Shown here piece after piece: positions 35,321 to 44,108 of a DNA stretch of 64,000 nucleotides; the first letter of the stretch is position 1; each line of letters starts with the position of its first letter. The position numbers and the translations under genes are program-made. This DNA comes from Acetobacterium wieringae (GTDB taxonomy: Bacteria; Bacillota; Clostridia; Eubacteriales; Eubacteriaceae): assembly GCF_026646375.1 (NCBI RefSeq), contig NZ_JAIPPU010000001.1, positions 124,001 to 188,000 of the forward strand, given 5' to 3'. The notes beneath the pieces are model-generated. The model was not told where the DNA came from. It did no database searches and saw only the letters and a program-made list of their open reading frames with translations.

Positions 35321-35824
35321 ATGAAATTTGAATTAAGAGATTGGAAACTGGATGATGCGGAAAGTTTGGTTCATTATGCCAATAACCCCAAGGTTGCCTG
35401 CTTCTTGCGAAACTCGTTTCCATCACCCTACACGCTGGATGATGCCCATATGTTTATTGATCAGTGTATGCACCGAGATCAGACCAAACAGTCAATCAAA
35501 GCCATCGTCATTGACAATGAACCAATTGGTTCGGTGGGATTACTGCTTCAGGATGATGTCAGCTGCAAGACGGCCGAATTGGGATACTGGTTGGGTGAAC
35601 CTTTCTGGGGAAAAGGGATTATGACCAAAGCGATTATGCAAACCTGTGAAAATGGCTTTGCCAATTTTGATATTTTTAGAATCTATAGTCGTCCTTTCGT
35701 TGATAATACCGGTTCCCGAAGAGCGCTGGAAAAGGCAGGCTTCCAGCTGGAAGGAATCTGCAAGAAAGCGATATTCAAAAACGGGAAGATCACTGACTAT
35801 TGCATGTATGCCCTGATTAAATAA
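35321..35824 (+). CDS. GNAT family N-acetyltransferase (RimJ/RimL-like)
   Basis: A 167-residue acetyltransferase of the RimJ/RimL subgroup. The N-terminal LRDWKLDDAESL, mid-domain ELGYWLGEPFWGKGIMTKA (acetyl-CoA pyrophosphate loop) and NTGSRRALEKAGFQLEG are typical. Members acetylate protein N-termini or small molecules such as amino acids and antibiotics; the target here is unknown. AGGAGG lies 8 nt before the ATG. A strong bidirectional terminator follows. Confidence 0.88.
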   Translation: MKFELRDWKLDDAESLVHYANNPKVACFLRNSFPSPYTLDDAHMFIDQCMHRDQTKQSIKAIVIDNEPIGSVGLLLQDDVSCKTAELGYWLGEPFWGKGIMTKAIMQTCENGFANFDIFRIYSRPFVDNTGSRRALEKAGFQLEGICKKAIFKNGKITDYCMYALIK

Positions 35825-35845
35825 ATAGAATAATAAAATAGCAAA

Positions 35846-35882
35846 AAGATGCTGAATGAGGTAAAAATCATTCAGCATCTTT
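35846..35882. terminator. Bidirectional terminator between convergent genes
   Basis: AAGATGCTGAATGA / TCATTCAGCATCTT with an 8-nt loop. Ts follow on the plus strand and T5 follows on the minus strand. It serves the acetyltransferase gene and the ferredoxin end of the AOR operon. Confidence 0.85.
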
Positions 35883-35885
35883 TGA

Positions 35886-36098
35886 TTATATCATTTGTAT
35901 CGCATCCATCGGGCAGGCTTTGGCGCAACGGGTGCAGCCGGTACAACGATAGTATTCATCCAGCACCGGATAGGCTTTCTGATAGCGATCGATGTCGGTT
36001 TTTCGCAGGACAATACAGCTTAAGGGGCAATCGCCAGAGCAGATCCCACAGGCCATGCAGAGTTCATAGTTGACAACCGGTTTTTTCTTATCAGCCAT
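35886..36098 (-). CDS. 2x[4Fe-4S] ferredoxin of the AOR operon
   Basis: A 70-residue ferredoxin with two cluster motifs, CMACGICSGDCP and CTGCTRCAKACP. The region between them is longer than in clostridial ferredoxins (about 25 residues). It is the last gene of the ADH-MoaD-AOR operon and its start overlaps the end of the AOR gene, with GGAGGG upstream. It is the likely direct electron partner of the aldehyde oxidoreductase (inference from the overlap). Confidence 0.88.
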   Translation of the reverse strand: MADKKKPVVNYELCMACGICSGDCPLSCIVLRKTDIDRYQKAYPVLDEYYRCTGCTRCAKACPMDAIQMI

Positions 36099-38091
36099 GG
36101 GTTAGGCCCTCCATTTCCAGATCGCAAAAGCCCAGATCCTCCAGGGCCGTTTTGGTGGGGATGCCAGTTTTTTTATCCCAACCCATAAACTGGTAGTGAA
36201 TGCTCATCATTTCATCCATGTCAAACTGCTTACCTTTTAACGGTCCTTCCGTCAATGGCGGTTTGCCGCTGAGACGGTCATTCATTTTAAAATCCCGGGG
36301 ATTGATCCCCTCCCGGACGTTAAAGGCCTGGCGTAGGGTTTGCATCCGCAGGCCGATGGTCATGTATTCGTTGGGGGTCTTATTCCAGCCGGTGGCAGCG
36401 TTGAGATAATTAAATAGTTTAAAGTGATTCAGTCCGCTGACCAGTGCAAAAAAACAACCTCCGGAGCCATCCAGAATTTGTTTGATACAGGCATTAATCA
36501 TCGATTTGAGGCCGACTTGATTGTTTGCCTCGTATTCGTTATTTTTATCTTCCCCCAGTTTGACCTTGGGCGCCCAGCTTATATCCTCCCAGATCCGCAT
36601 GTAGGTGTAATAGCTGCCAGCACCGATAGTGTGGCGGCCGGGGGTGGGGTCGCAGGAATAATGAATACCGAGGATTGGATCGAGCCGGGGGTCATGCATG
36701 CCGGGTTCCTGACCGCCAGCATGGATGGCCAGAGGTGCCGATTCGATACCTAAAATTTCACTGGCTTTTTTAACACCGTGCTGTAAAATCGCCCCGAAGC
36801 CGGTTCCGGCAATCATTTGTTCAACTAGGGTAATAATGGTAGCGACATTCCCCCAGGAGAGATCCAGGCCGCCGGTTGCTTCCTGACTTAACCAGCCTTT
36901 TTCATAACACTCCATGGCAAAGGCAATGGTGTTTCCCGCAGAAATGCTGTCCATCCCACCCCGATTGAGGAGTTCATTGATCATAAAGATGGAATCCCGG
37001 TCTTTATTGAGAAGCAAGGCACCAAAGGCGGCGACTGTTTCATACTCAGGCTTGTGGGTATGGGAGAAGCGGCCGTTGCTTAACTCGCTGATGTCGCACA
37101 GACCGCCGCAGCCGATGATACAGGAATAACAGTGATATTTCTGCGTTTCATGTTTTTGAATAAGATCTGGATTCATTTGACGATACTTGCGATAGGGGAA
37201 ATCGGTGATCGAACCCTTCCAGTTTTTTACAGGCGTGTCACCCATGGTCATCCCCATCGTATTGGTAAAACCAGTTCCCCATTTTTTGATGATGGCCGTG
37301 GATAACATGCCGTCGATGGGGATTGCCTTATCCGTGGCAACCATGGATTTGCCCATCATGGGTAAGATGGCCCCGGTCGTCATTGGTGGAAGATTGGAAG
37401 CTTTGATTTTTCGGGCATAGTTCTGGCTGATGGCTTTGAGGGTTTCTGGATTCTCGGAACGGATCATCTTTGAACCTGCCAGAACAACAGCTTTTAGTTT
37501 TTTTGAACCCATCACCGTGCCCACCCCGGAGCGGGCCGCCATCCGGCCGCCATCGTTGGAAATTCCGGCGATTTGTGATTGGTGTTCACCAGCCGGGCCA
37601 ATGGTGGCAATTGCCAGCTTTTTGTTGGCGGTAATCATCTGCTTGATGGCCGCTTCGGTGGCAACGGTATCCAGGCCCCAGAGCGTAGAGGCATCCAGGA
37701 GTTGGGGGCCGTTGTTATCAATAAAGAGCAGCATCGGTTTGGGAGCCTGGCCCTTAAAAAAGATGCCATCATAACCGCATTGCTTTATGGCTGGTGAAAA
37801 GGTGCCACCGCAATTGGCGTCACCGAAGCCCCCGGTAAGCGGAGATTTGCAGACCGCCAGCCAGCGGCCGGTCATAAAACTGCCTGTGCCGGTAAGGAGA
37901 CCACTGACAAAGCCGAGGATATTGTCAGGCCCCAGGGGATCAGCTCCGCTGGGCATATATTTGTATAAAATATATGCCCCGAGACCGACTCCAGAAAGAA
38001 AATGTTCATAAACCGTATCGGGAATTTTGATTTCGTCAAAGGTGGCGTTTGAGAGATCCACCATCAGGATTGTTCCGCAATAACCTTTCAA
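36091..38091 (-). CDS. aor: Aldehyde ferredoxin oxidoreductase (tungsten-pterin)
   Basis: A 666-residue tungstopterin enzyme that interconverts aldehydes and carboxylic acids using ferredoxin. The N-terminal domain (GYCGTILMVDLS, GRWLAVCKSPLTGGFGDANCGG) binds the bis-pterin. The [4Fe-4S] motif is CYSCIIGC near residue 315, and the distal Cys lies in DGSGGCFF. It starts with TTG at 38091, with GAGG 6 nt upstream. It is slightly longer than the roughly 605-residue archaeal enzyme. The genes around it encode an alcohol dehydrogenase, a MoaD-like carrier and a ferredoxin, so it probably reduces acids towards alcohols, or the reverse. Confidence 0.92.
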   Translation of the reverse strand: MKGYCGTILMVDLSNATFDEIKIPDTVYEHFLSGVGLGAYILYKYMPSGADPLGPDNILGFVSGLLTGTGSFMTGRWLAVCKSPLTGGFGDANCGGTFSPAIKQCGYDGIFFKGQAPKPMLLFIDNNGPQLLDASTLWGLDTVATEAAIKQMITANKKLAIATIGPAGEHQSQIAGISNDGGRMAARSGVGTVMGSKKLKAVVLAGSKMIRSENPETLKAISQNYARKIKASNLPPMTTGAILPMMGKSMVATDKAIPIDGMLSTAIIKKWGTGFTNTMGMTMGDTPVKNWKGSITDFPYRKYRQMNPDLIQKHETQKYHCYSCIIGCGGLCDISELSNGRFSHTHKPEYETVAAFGALLLNKDRDSIFMINELLNRGGMDSISAGNTIAFAMECYEKGWLSQEATGGLDLSWGNVATIITLVEQMIAGTGFGAILQHGVKKASEILGIESAPLAIHAGGQEPGMHDPRLDPILGIHYSCDPTPGRHTIGAGSYYTYMRIWEDISWAPKVKLGEDKNNEYEANNQVGLKSMINACIKQILDGSGGCFFALVSGLNHFKLFNYLNAATGWNKTPNEYMTIGLRMQTLRQAFNVREGINPRDFKMNDRLSGKPPLTEGPLKGKQFDMDEMMSIHYQFMGWDKKTGIPTKTALEDLGFCDLEMEGLTHG

Positions 38092-38101
38092 ATAATACCT
38101 C

Positions 38102-38335
38102 TCATCCTCCCGCCAGGGGCAGCATAAAACTGATCACATCACCGTGTTTTAACGGGGTGCTTAATTTCACCCGTTGGTAATTGACATGGCAGATCAACAG
38201 CGGTTGTAAAACCAGGGGAATTTTTAGCCGACGGTAAACAGTCAATAATCGAGCGCCTGGGGGTAATATCATCATACCATCCTCATCCAGGTGGGTCAGG
38301 CTGGCAATGGGCGGGGGAAAGACCTGGACTTTCAT
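38102..38335 (-). CDS. MoaD/ThiS-like sulfur carrier protein
   Basis: A 77-residue ubiquitin-like protein ending in Gly-Gly (LPLAGG), the thiocarboxylate site of MoaD-type carriers. Lying between ADH and AOR, it probably supplies dithiolene sulfur for the tungstopterin of AOR. MoaD-like genes next to AOR are known in anaerobes. Its ATG follows the ADH stop with no gap (TAAATG), and AOR starts 10 nt after its end. Confidence 0.8.
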   Translation of the reverse strand: MKVQVFPPPIASLTHLDEDGMMILPPGARLLTVYRRLKIPLVLQPLLICHVNYQRVKLSTPLKHGDVISFMLPLAGG

Positions 38336-39571
38336 TTAAGCCTCGGGAGCTCTTTCCGGGCAAAGCAGTCTCAGAATGTCGCAGCATTCCTGGTAATTCA
38401 TGATCCGGGGAACCGGGTAGGTGGGATTACCTTCTTTAAGAATCCGTTTGGCCAGTTCGGGAATATCCTTTTCTTTCAGTGCATAAATAGTGGTGGGGAT
38501 GCCCATATGGAGGTTCATCGATTTGATTTTTTCGATGAAGAATCCCGCCAGGGTTTCGTCATCATACATGGCTTCGCCCAGACCGGCATAGAAAGCCAGT
38601 TCGGCCAGTTTTTTTTCAGCGGCTTTTTTGGAAAACTCAAGAATATAGGGCAAAATAATGGCATTGGCTAAACCGTGGGGAACCCCGTAAAAACCACCCA
38701 TGGCATGGGCAATGGCGTGGACATAACCCACATAGGCCCGGGTGAAAGCCAGTCCGGCATCAAAGGAGGCTTGAGCCATTTTCAAACGGAGATCCAGATC
38801 CTGGCCATTATGATAGGTGTCTTCAAGATTATTAATAATGATTTCAGTGGCATTCAGGGCTTTTTCTTTAACAAAAGCAGTGTCATATTTTCCGATGTAG
38901 GCTTCCACTGCGTGGGTTAGGGCATCCATTCCGGTAGTGGCAGTCAGGGAAGGAGGGAGGCCGACGCTGAGCTCCGGATCAAAAACCGTAGCTAGGGGAA
39001 CCAGTTTGGGATCGCTAATTACAAATTTCTCATGATTTTTGACATCGGTGATTACGGCGCAGATGGTTGCTTCAGAACCGGTACCGGCAGTAGTGGGGAT
39101 GGCAAAAAAAGGTGGCAGTCTCCGCGTCAGTTTAAACAGTCCCCGCATTTTTTCAATACTTTTGCGGTTGGTGACTTTAGCGGCAATAATCTTGGCGCAG
39201 TCAATGGGAGAACCGCCGCCAAAGGCGACTACGCCCTGACAATTGGCGCTGTAATACAGAGCCAGACCATCCTCGATATTTTCGAAAGTGGGATTGGGTT
39301 GAACCTTGTCAAAAACGATGGCGTCGATGCCATTGGTTTCCAGAGAACATAAAAAGGAATCCAGCAAGCCCATTTTATGCAGGGGTTTGTCGGTAACAAC
39401 CAGAACTTTATTCACCCCGGAAATCGCAATGATCTCGGGAAAACGGCGAACCATGCCAGGGCCCTGAAGAACCGGAGGAATTGGTAGGGGCAGAACCTGG
39501 GCGACTTGCTTCATGACTAATTGAGAACTGCGGTATGGAACATTTTGAATGGTCTTAAGTACTCTTTGCAT
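38336..39571 (-). CDS. Iron-containing alcohol dehydrogenase
   Basis: A 411-residue group III alcohol dehydrogenase. NAD(P) site FGGGSPIDCAK, IPTTAGTGSEAT, and metal ligands in TGMDALTHAVEAY (Asp and His), HAIAHAMG and GVPHGLAN. It presumably reduces the aldehyde made by AOR to an alcohol; butanol- or propanol-type substrates are likely. TGGAGG lies before the ATG. It is the first gene of the ADH-MoaD-AOR-ferredoxin operon, with an extended -10 promoter about 105 nt upstream. Confidence 0.92.
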   Translation of the reverse strand: MQRVLKTIQNVPYRSSQLVMKQVAQVLPLPIPPVLQGPGMVRRFPEIIAISGVNKVLVVTDKPLHKMGLLDSFLCSLETNGIDAIVFDKVQPNPTFENIEDGLALYYSANCQGVVAFGGGSPIDCAKIIAAKVTNRKSIEKMRGLFKLTRRLPPFFAIPTTAGTGSEATICAVITDVKNHEKFVISDPKLVPLATVFDPELSVGLPPSLTATTGMDALTHAVEAYIGKYDTAFVKEKALNATEIIINNLEDTYHNGQDLDLRLKMAQASFDAGLAFTRAYVGYVHAIAHAMGGFYGVPHGLANAIILPYILEFSKKAAEKKLAELAFYAGLGEAMYDDETLAGFFIEKIKSMNLHMGIPTTIYALKEKDIPELAKRILKEGNPTYPVPRIMNYQECCDILRLLCPERAPEA

Positions 39572-39683
39572 CAGATAACCTCCATTTTGTTACGGTAGCA
39601 TTGATTCGAGATTTAGGGATCGAAAGCACAAGGTCAAGTTTATTATCGTTCATGAATCATCCCTTGGCTTAAATATGGTATTC

Positions 39684-39692
39684 ATTATATCA
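39684..39692 (-). promoter_or_regulatory. Extended -10 promoter of the ADH-AOR operon
   Basis: On the minus strand TGATATAAT gives TATAAT with the TGn extension; the -35 is weak. The 5' leader of about 105 nt contains the inverted pair AGGGAT..ATCCCT, of unknown role. Confidence 0.5.
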
Positions 39693-39767
39693 CAACGAAA
39701 AATAAAGAAACTAAATGGCTTAAATTTAAGGTTCTATAAAGAAATTTGACATTTTGGGATGAATTCG

Positions 39768-39798
39768 GGCTCGGGTTGGTTTCATCCCCGAACCCGGT
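39768..39798 (-). other. Hairpin downstream of the superoxide reductase gene
   Basis: CGGGTTCGGG / CCCGAGCCCG on the minus strand forms a 10-bp GC-rich stem. No T-run follows, so it is at best an imperfect terminator separating the superoxide reductase gene from the ADH operon. Confidence 0.45.
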
Positions 39799-39855
39799 GA
39801 TGACAGGTCAGCTTAAAGACTGAGGTAAACCTGTAACAACACGAAAAAAGGGTTA

Positions 39856-40290
39856 TTATTCAATACAGCCTTGTGGAAACTCAGGCGAACAGACAATTTC
39901 TTCATAATCCAGCTCGGCATTGTTGACCATCCAGAGGCCATGAATGTCACAATAGGCATAAACCCGGATAACATCCAGTGATTCGACAGTGAAAAGGGCT
40001 TCGGGTGGATGTTCGGGGGTCAATTGTACATATTGACCCCCGTTTCGGGTTTGGACGAAGATCCATAAAATGGAGTGATCAGTTGTCATCGGATGGGGAA
40101 CGCTACCTACTTTAACCTGAAGCTGGTGGTCGGAAAAAACAAGCACTGGAAGGTGTTTTTCCTTGACAGTATCGACGGTATTGGGGGCCAACAGTGTCTG
40201 GGAGTGGTTGCAATATTGGGTCAGGGTGCCGTTTAGTTCCAACAGCACGGCGTTACAGTCATTACATTGGTAAAACAACTTGGGATCCAT
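39856..40290 (-). CDS. Desulfoferrodoxin-like superoxide reductase with incomplete centre I
   Basis: A 144-residue superoxide reductase. The catalytic iron site (centre II) is complete: Glu44-Lys45-His46 (EKHLPV), His66 (PHPM), His72, Cys114 and His117 (YCDIHGLW). The N-terminal desulforedoxin-like region has Cys9 and Cys12 but only Cys27-Asn28 where desulfoferrodoxins have Cys-Cys, so rubredoxin-like iron binding at centre I may be lost. Extra Cys134 and Cys142 lie in the C-terminal tail. It reduces superoxide to peroxide in anaerobes. It lies 29 nt downstream of the 2-oxoacid oxidoreductase beta gene, probably in the same transcript, guarding an oxygen-sensitive enzyme. Confidence 0.85.
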   Translation of the reverse strand: MDPKLFYQCNDCNAVLLELNGTLTQYCNHSQTLLAPNTVDTVKEKHLPVLVFSDHQLQVKVGSVPHPMTTDHSILWIFVQTRNGGQYVQLTPEHPPEALFTVESLDVIRVYAYCDIHGLWMVNNAELDYEEIVCSPEFPQGCIE

Positions 40291-40319
40291 ACGATTACCT
40301 CTTTCACTTTGATTTGAAT

Positions 40320-41171
40320 TCAGATATAGCGTTTAATCAAGTCCTCGACAGCACTCTGGGGAACGTGTTTGTCGACGAGGGGAATGTGATCAAAAAGTTC
40401 CGGGCGTTTATCCGCGTAGGTAGGCGCTGCGTGTTGGTAAAGGATGCCAATCGGAATGGTGTCACCGAATTCCATCGCCTTTTCGATGGCGGCCAGTTTA
40501 TTGGTCGGATCATGGCGATCATCCAGGGGTTTCACGCGTTGCTTATAGTAGGCAAAGGTATTGATTTTATTAAAACTGACACAGGGCTGAAGGATATCCA
40601 CCAAAGCGTAGCCGGGATGCTTAATAGCAGCGATCATCATTTCTGCCAAATGCTTTTTGTCGCCGGAAAAAGAACGGGCCACAAAGGTGGCGCCAGCGGC
40701 CAGGGCAACCAGCATTGGATTAAAGGTTTCGCCCATGTTGCAGGCAGCCGCTTTATGAAGCGGATCGCAGGGGTCGGAGGTGGGTGATGGCTGACCCTTG
40801 GTCAGACCATAGATCTGATTGTCGTGGACAAAATGAGTAATATCGACGTTACGGCGAACATTGTGAAGAAAGTGATTACCCCCTTCGCCGTAGGAATCAC
40901 CATCACCGGTATTGACAATTACAGTCAGATCATTATTGGCAATTTTTATAGCAGCGGCCGCCGGCAGGGAGCGGCCATGAAGCCCACTAAAGCCGTTGGC
41001 GGTAATGTACTGGTTAGTTTTGGCGGCTTGACCAATCCCTCCGACCAGAACCACCTGTTGGGGTGGGGTAGCCAGCTGATTCAATACTCCGGTGAGGGTT
41101 TCAAGGATGGCATAGTTGCCACAGCCAGGGCACCAGGCGGTGTCGTAAGTGGTAAATGCTGGTTTGTTCAT
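40320..41171 (-). CDS. 2-oxoacid:ferredoxin oxidoreductase, beta subunit
   Basis: A 283-residue thiamine-diphosphate subunit. WCPGCGNY near the N-terminus carries cluster cysteines. GDGDSYGEGGNHF with the downstream Asn in VHDNQIYGLTKGQPSPTS is the ThDP/Mg site. It decarboxylates a 2-oxoacid to the acyl-CoA with ferredoxin reduction; the specific acid (2-oxoglutarate, pyruvate, branched or aromatic) cannot be read from sequence by eye. The ATG at 41171 has AAAGGAGG upstream. Overlap with the alpha gene end shows coupling. Confidence 0.88.
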   Translation of the reverse strand: MNKPAFTTYDTAWCPGCGNYAILETLTGVLNQLATPPQQVVLVGGIGQAAKTNQYITANGFSGLHGRSLPAAAAIKIANNDLTVIVNTGDGDSYGEGGNHFLHNVRRNVDITHFVHDNQIYGLTKGQPSPTSDPCDPLHKAAACNMGETFNPMLVALAAGATFVARSFSGDKKHLAEMMIAAIKHPGYALVDILQPCVSFNKINTFAYYKQRVKPLDDRHDPTNKLAAIEKAMEFGDTIPIGILYQHAAPTYADKRPELFDHIPLVDKHVPQSAVEDLIKRYI

Positions 41172-41172
41172 G

Positions 41173-42852
41173 TCAAAAGCCTCCTTTAAGATTTTTAATA
41201 CCATTGAGAATATCGTCTACTGATAACTGGCGGCCATCATATTTGAGGATGCTGTGGTCGCAGTTGATCAGCGCTTCTTCCCGGATTAATGATGCCAGTT
41301 GGCCGGTGGCGTTTTGTTCGACATTGATTATTTCGACCACCTGGGTGGCAAAATGACGAAGCCGTTCGGTTGGCAGGGGATAAATATCGCCGAAAATCAG
41401 GGCGCCATAGTTATTTTCGTTTTGATTGAGAATGTCTACGGCTTCTTTAATGGCTCCGCTGGTGGAACCAAAACCTACCAGCAGTAACTGACATTGATGG
41501 GAGCCCCAGAATTCCGGTTCGATCAATTCTTCTTTCAGGGCGTTTAGTTTAATCAGACGTTTGTTAACCATTTGATTGCGGACGGTTGCCGATTCAGTAA
41601 TCTTTCCCCAGGGATCATGTTCATCACTGTCCACCCGAACCAGGGCGGGGCTTTTCCCCGGGATAGCCAGTGGTGAGATGCCGTTTTCGGTGAGGGCATA
41701 GCGTTGATATGGCGGATCGTTTGTTGCTGAAACTGCCGCGTCTGATTGATCAAAGCGGACAATTTTACTGCTATCAAAAATCGGGACGGTGGTGGTGGAA
41801 TCGGCCAGATACTGATCGCTTAAGAGGATTACCGGTAGTTGATATTTCTTGGCCAGGGCCAGACTCCGGGCCGTCTGATAGAAACAATCGGCATGATCCC
41901 GCAGGGCGATGACCATTCGGGGGAATTCCCCCTGAGAGGCTGAGATGACAAATTGGAGATCACTTTGTTCAGTTCGGGTGGGAAAGCCGGTAGCCGGTCC
42001 GGGACGCTGGACATCAACAGCGACCAGTGGGATTTCGGCAATACCGGCAAAGCCCAGAGCTTCCACCATCAGTGAAAAGCCTCCGCCGGAGGTGCCGGTC
42101 ATGGCAGTAGCTCCGGCATAGGAGGCTCCAATGGCCATGTTAATAGCGGCAATTTCGTCTTCAGCCTGTTCGACGGCAATGGCCATGGAGCTGCTTTGAG
42201 CATTAAAAAAATCTAGCAGACTGGTCGATGGTGACATTGGATAGGCCGAGTAAAAACGGATTCCAGCGGCTACGGCCCCCAGGCCAATGGCGGTATTGCC
42301 AGACAGTAAAAGCTGTTCTGACGTTTCAACCGGTGATTGGTGATAATTGGTATTTAATAAATCATAACCCATTTTGATGGCGGACAGATTGACATCGACC
42401 AGGTCAGCTCGGAGCGTTGCTTTTAAAATACTTGCAGCATGATCAAGAGGAATATCAAAAAGTTTCAGCAGGGCTCCGGTAGCCACGCTGTTGATGACCT
42501 TGGGGTTGCCAAGGTTGGCAGCAGTCTTTTTCAAAGGGCACTTAATAGCCCGGAAATCATCAATCACTAACGACTCATCGCATAAAATGAAGCCATCATA
42601 GGATAGTCGGGACTGGTGTTCCAAATAGGTGGTCTCATCGATGGCAAAGATCCCGTTCAAGGTGTCCCGATGGGCGTGAAGCGGTTGATTGCCAAAGCGG
42701 ATTTGGGTAAAATTGTGGCCACCTCGAACCCGGGACATAAAATCACGGATTGTAAAAAGATGACAACCCGATTGTTTTAGCATTTTTTCGAAAATTGCGG
42801 ACATTGTTTCAATGCCATCGCCGGCGGCGCCGCCTAAAAGTATGTTATACAT
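41173..42852 (-). CDS. 2-oxoacid:ferredoxin oxidoreductase, fused gamma-alpha subunit
   Basis: A 559-residue subunit in which a gamma domain (residues 1-190; GGAAGDGIETM, RVRGGHNF) is fused to the alpha domain (about 195-559; YPMSPSTSLLDF and AIAVEQAEDEIAAINMAIGA). This gamma-alpha arrangement is that of the KorA/VorA-like class, which pairs with a short beta subunit as here. GGAGGG lies before the ATG. No delta ferredoxin subunit is in the pair; a free ferredoxin gene lies 5 kb downstream. It leads the minus-strand redox block. Confidence 0.9.
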   Translation of the reverse strand: MYNILLGGAAGDGIETMSAIFEKMLKQSGCHLFTIRDFMSRVRGGHNFTQIRFGNQPLHAHRDTLNGIFAIDETTYLEHQSRLSYDGFILCDESLVIDDFRAIKCPLKKTAANLGNPKVINSVATGALLKLFDIPLDHAASILKATLRADLVDVNLSAIKMGYDLLNTNYHQSPVETSEQLLLSGNTAIGLGAVAAGIRFYSAYPMSPSTSLLDFFNAQSSSMAIAVEQAEDEIAAINMAIGASYAGATAMTGTSGGGFSLMVEALGFAGIAEIPLVAVDVQRPGPATGFPTRTEQSDLQFVISASQGEFPRMVIALRDHADCFYQTARSLALAKKYQLPVILLSDQYLADSTTTVPIFDSSKIVRFDQSDAAVSATNDPPYQRYALTENGISPLAIPGKSPALVRVDSDEHDPWGKITESATVRNQMVNKRLIKLNALKEELIEPEFWGSHQCQLLLVGFGSTSGAIKEAVDILNQNENNYGALIFGDIYPLPTERLRHFATQVVEIINVEQNATGQLASLIREEALINCDHSILKYDGRQLSVDDILNGIKNLKGGF

Positions 42853-43048
42853 ACAAACCCTCCATTCAAAGATAATAGCCTCAAAATAAAGTAGGCTTTG
42901 TTACTGATTACCCAATTATTGGAGTTTTAAAAGAATGATTCTGATTTTCTTGAGTTTTAATACGAATTACTAAAAAGTTTTGATTTGGCTGATCAAAAAA
43001 GATAGAATAGGAATTAACAATGAATTTCGAAATAAAAGGGGGAAAATT

Positions 43049-44047
43049 ATGTTAACACGAACAAAGCGCCAACGGTCATTTGCAGTTTTGTCGGTTCTGA
43101 TTCTAATGGCTTTGCTTCTGGGAGGATGCGCCCAGTCGGCAGCGGTGGATTACAACAAGTCAGAGAACTGGGCCTATTTACCAAGTGAAAGCGACCGCAT
43201 CAGGGATTGTGATGTATTTTTTGTGGCGCCGACTGTTTATCTGGGCACGGATGCGGTTCATTCCCTGGATCTGGCTGACGAAGCGACCAAAGCCCAGTTT
43301 TTAGGGGCTACCAATATGGAAAAGGGGCTGTATGACGGATCAGCTAATTTTTTCGCCCCCTATTATCGCCAGGCCGGATTGAATGCCTATACCATGGATC
43401 CGGTCAAAGCCGAGCAGTATTTTGATTTGGCCTATGCCGATGTTGCTCAAGCTTTTGATGTTTACATGGAAGATTACAATCAGGGGCGACCCTTTGTACT
43501 GGCTGGGTTCAGTCAAGGATCAGAAATGCTGCTGCGGCTGTTGGAAGAGAAATTTTCCGATCCGGCATTAAATGAAAAGCTGGTGGCCGCCTACTTAATT
43601 GGCTGGCGGGTAACTCCGGCAGATCTGGCTCAGTATCCGCATCTGAAAATGGCTCAGCAGGCCGGAGATACCGGGGTGATTGTCAGCTTTAATTCCGAGG
43701 CGGTGGGTGTCGAAACCTCGTTGATTGTTCCCGATCAGACCCTGGGGATTAATCCCCTAAACTGGAAAACCGACAGTACCACGGCGACGGCGGCAGAAAA
43801 TCGGGGGGCTGTCTTTACCGACTACGCCGGGGCCATTGTCAAAGAGATCCCCAACCTGACTGGGGCTTATCTGGATCCCAACCGGGGTACCCTTCGGGTC
43901 ACCGATGTCGCAGTGGCCGATTATCCACCGGTGCTGGATATTTTTTCGGATGGTGTGTATCATCTTTACGATTACCAGTTCTTTTATCGTAATCTCCAGG
44001 AAAACGTTACCCAGCGGATTGCTAATTATCTGGGGAAGGCATCCTGA
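43049..44047 (+). CDS. DUF3089 alpha/beta-hydrolase-like lipoprotein
   Basis: A 332-residue predicted lipoprotein: basic start, hydrophobic helix, and lipobox LLGGC near residue 25. The mature region matches the DUF3089 alpha/beta hydrolase family, with VFFVAPTVYL, FFAPYYRQA and the nucleophile elbow AGFSQGSEM. The substrate is unknown and may be an ester or lipid outside the cell. ATG at 43049 is preferred, with GGGGG upstream and the signal peptide starting there. Confidence 0.82.
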   Translation: MLTRTKRQRSFAVLSVLILMALLLGGCAQSAAVDYNKSENWAYLPSESDRIRDCDVFFVAPTVYLGTDAVHSLDLADEATKAQFLGATNMEKGLYDGSANFFAPYYRQAGLNAYTMDPVKAEQYFDLAYADVAQAFDVYMEDYNQGRPFVLAGFSQGSEMLLRLLEEKFSDPALNEKLVAAYLIGWRVTPADLAQYPHLKMAQQAGDTGVIVSFNSEAVGVETSLIVPDQTLGINPLNWKTDSTTATAAENRGAVFTDYAGAIVKEIPNLTGAYLDPNRGTLRVTDVAVADYPPVLDIFSDGVYHLYDYQFFYRNLQENVTQRIANYLGKAS

Positions 44048-44073
44048 GACTTTCTTAAGCGATTTATTTTTTC

Positions 44074-44102
44074 TTGTCAATTACAAATTATTAGGCTATA
44101 AT
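44074..44102 (+). promoter_or_regulatory. Promoter of the SRP RNA gene
   Basis: TTGTCA, 17-bp spacer and a perfect TATAAT, 7 nt before the predicted RNA start. Confidence 0.82.
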
Positions 44103-44108
44103 ATACAG

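Noticed and set aside
36424-38011. Plus-strand ORFs opposite the aldehyde oxidoreductase gene
   Set aside because: They are shadows of the minus-strand gene, lacking ribosome sites and recognisable domains.
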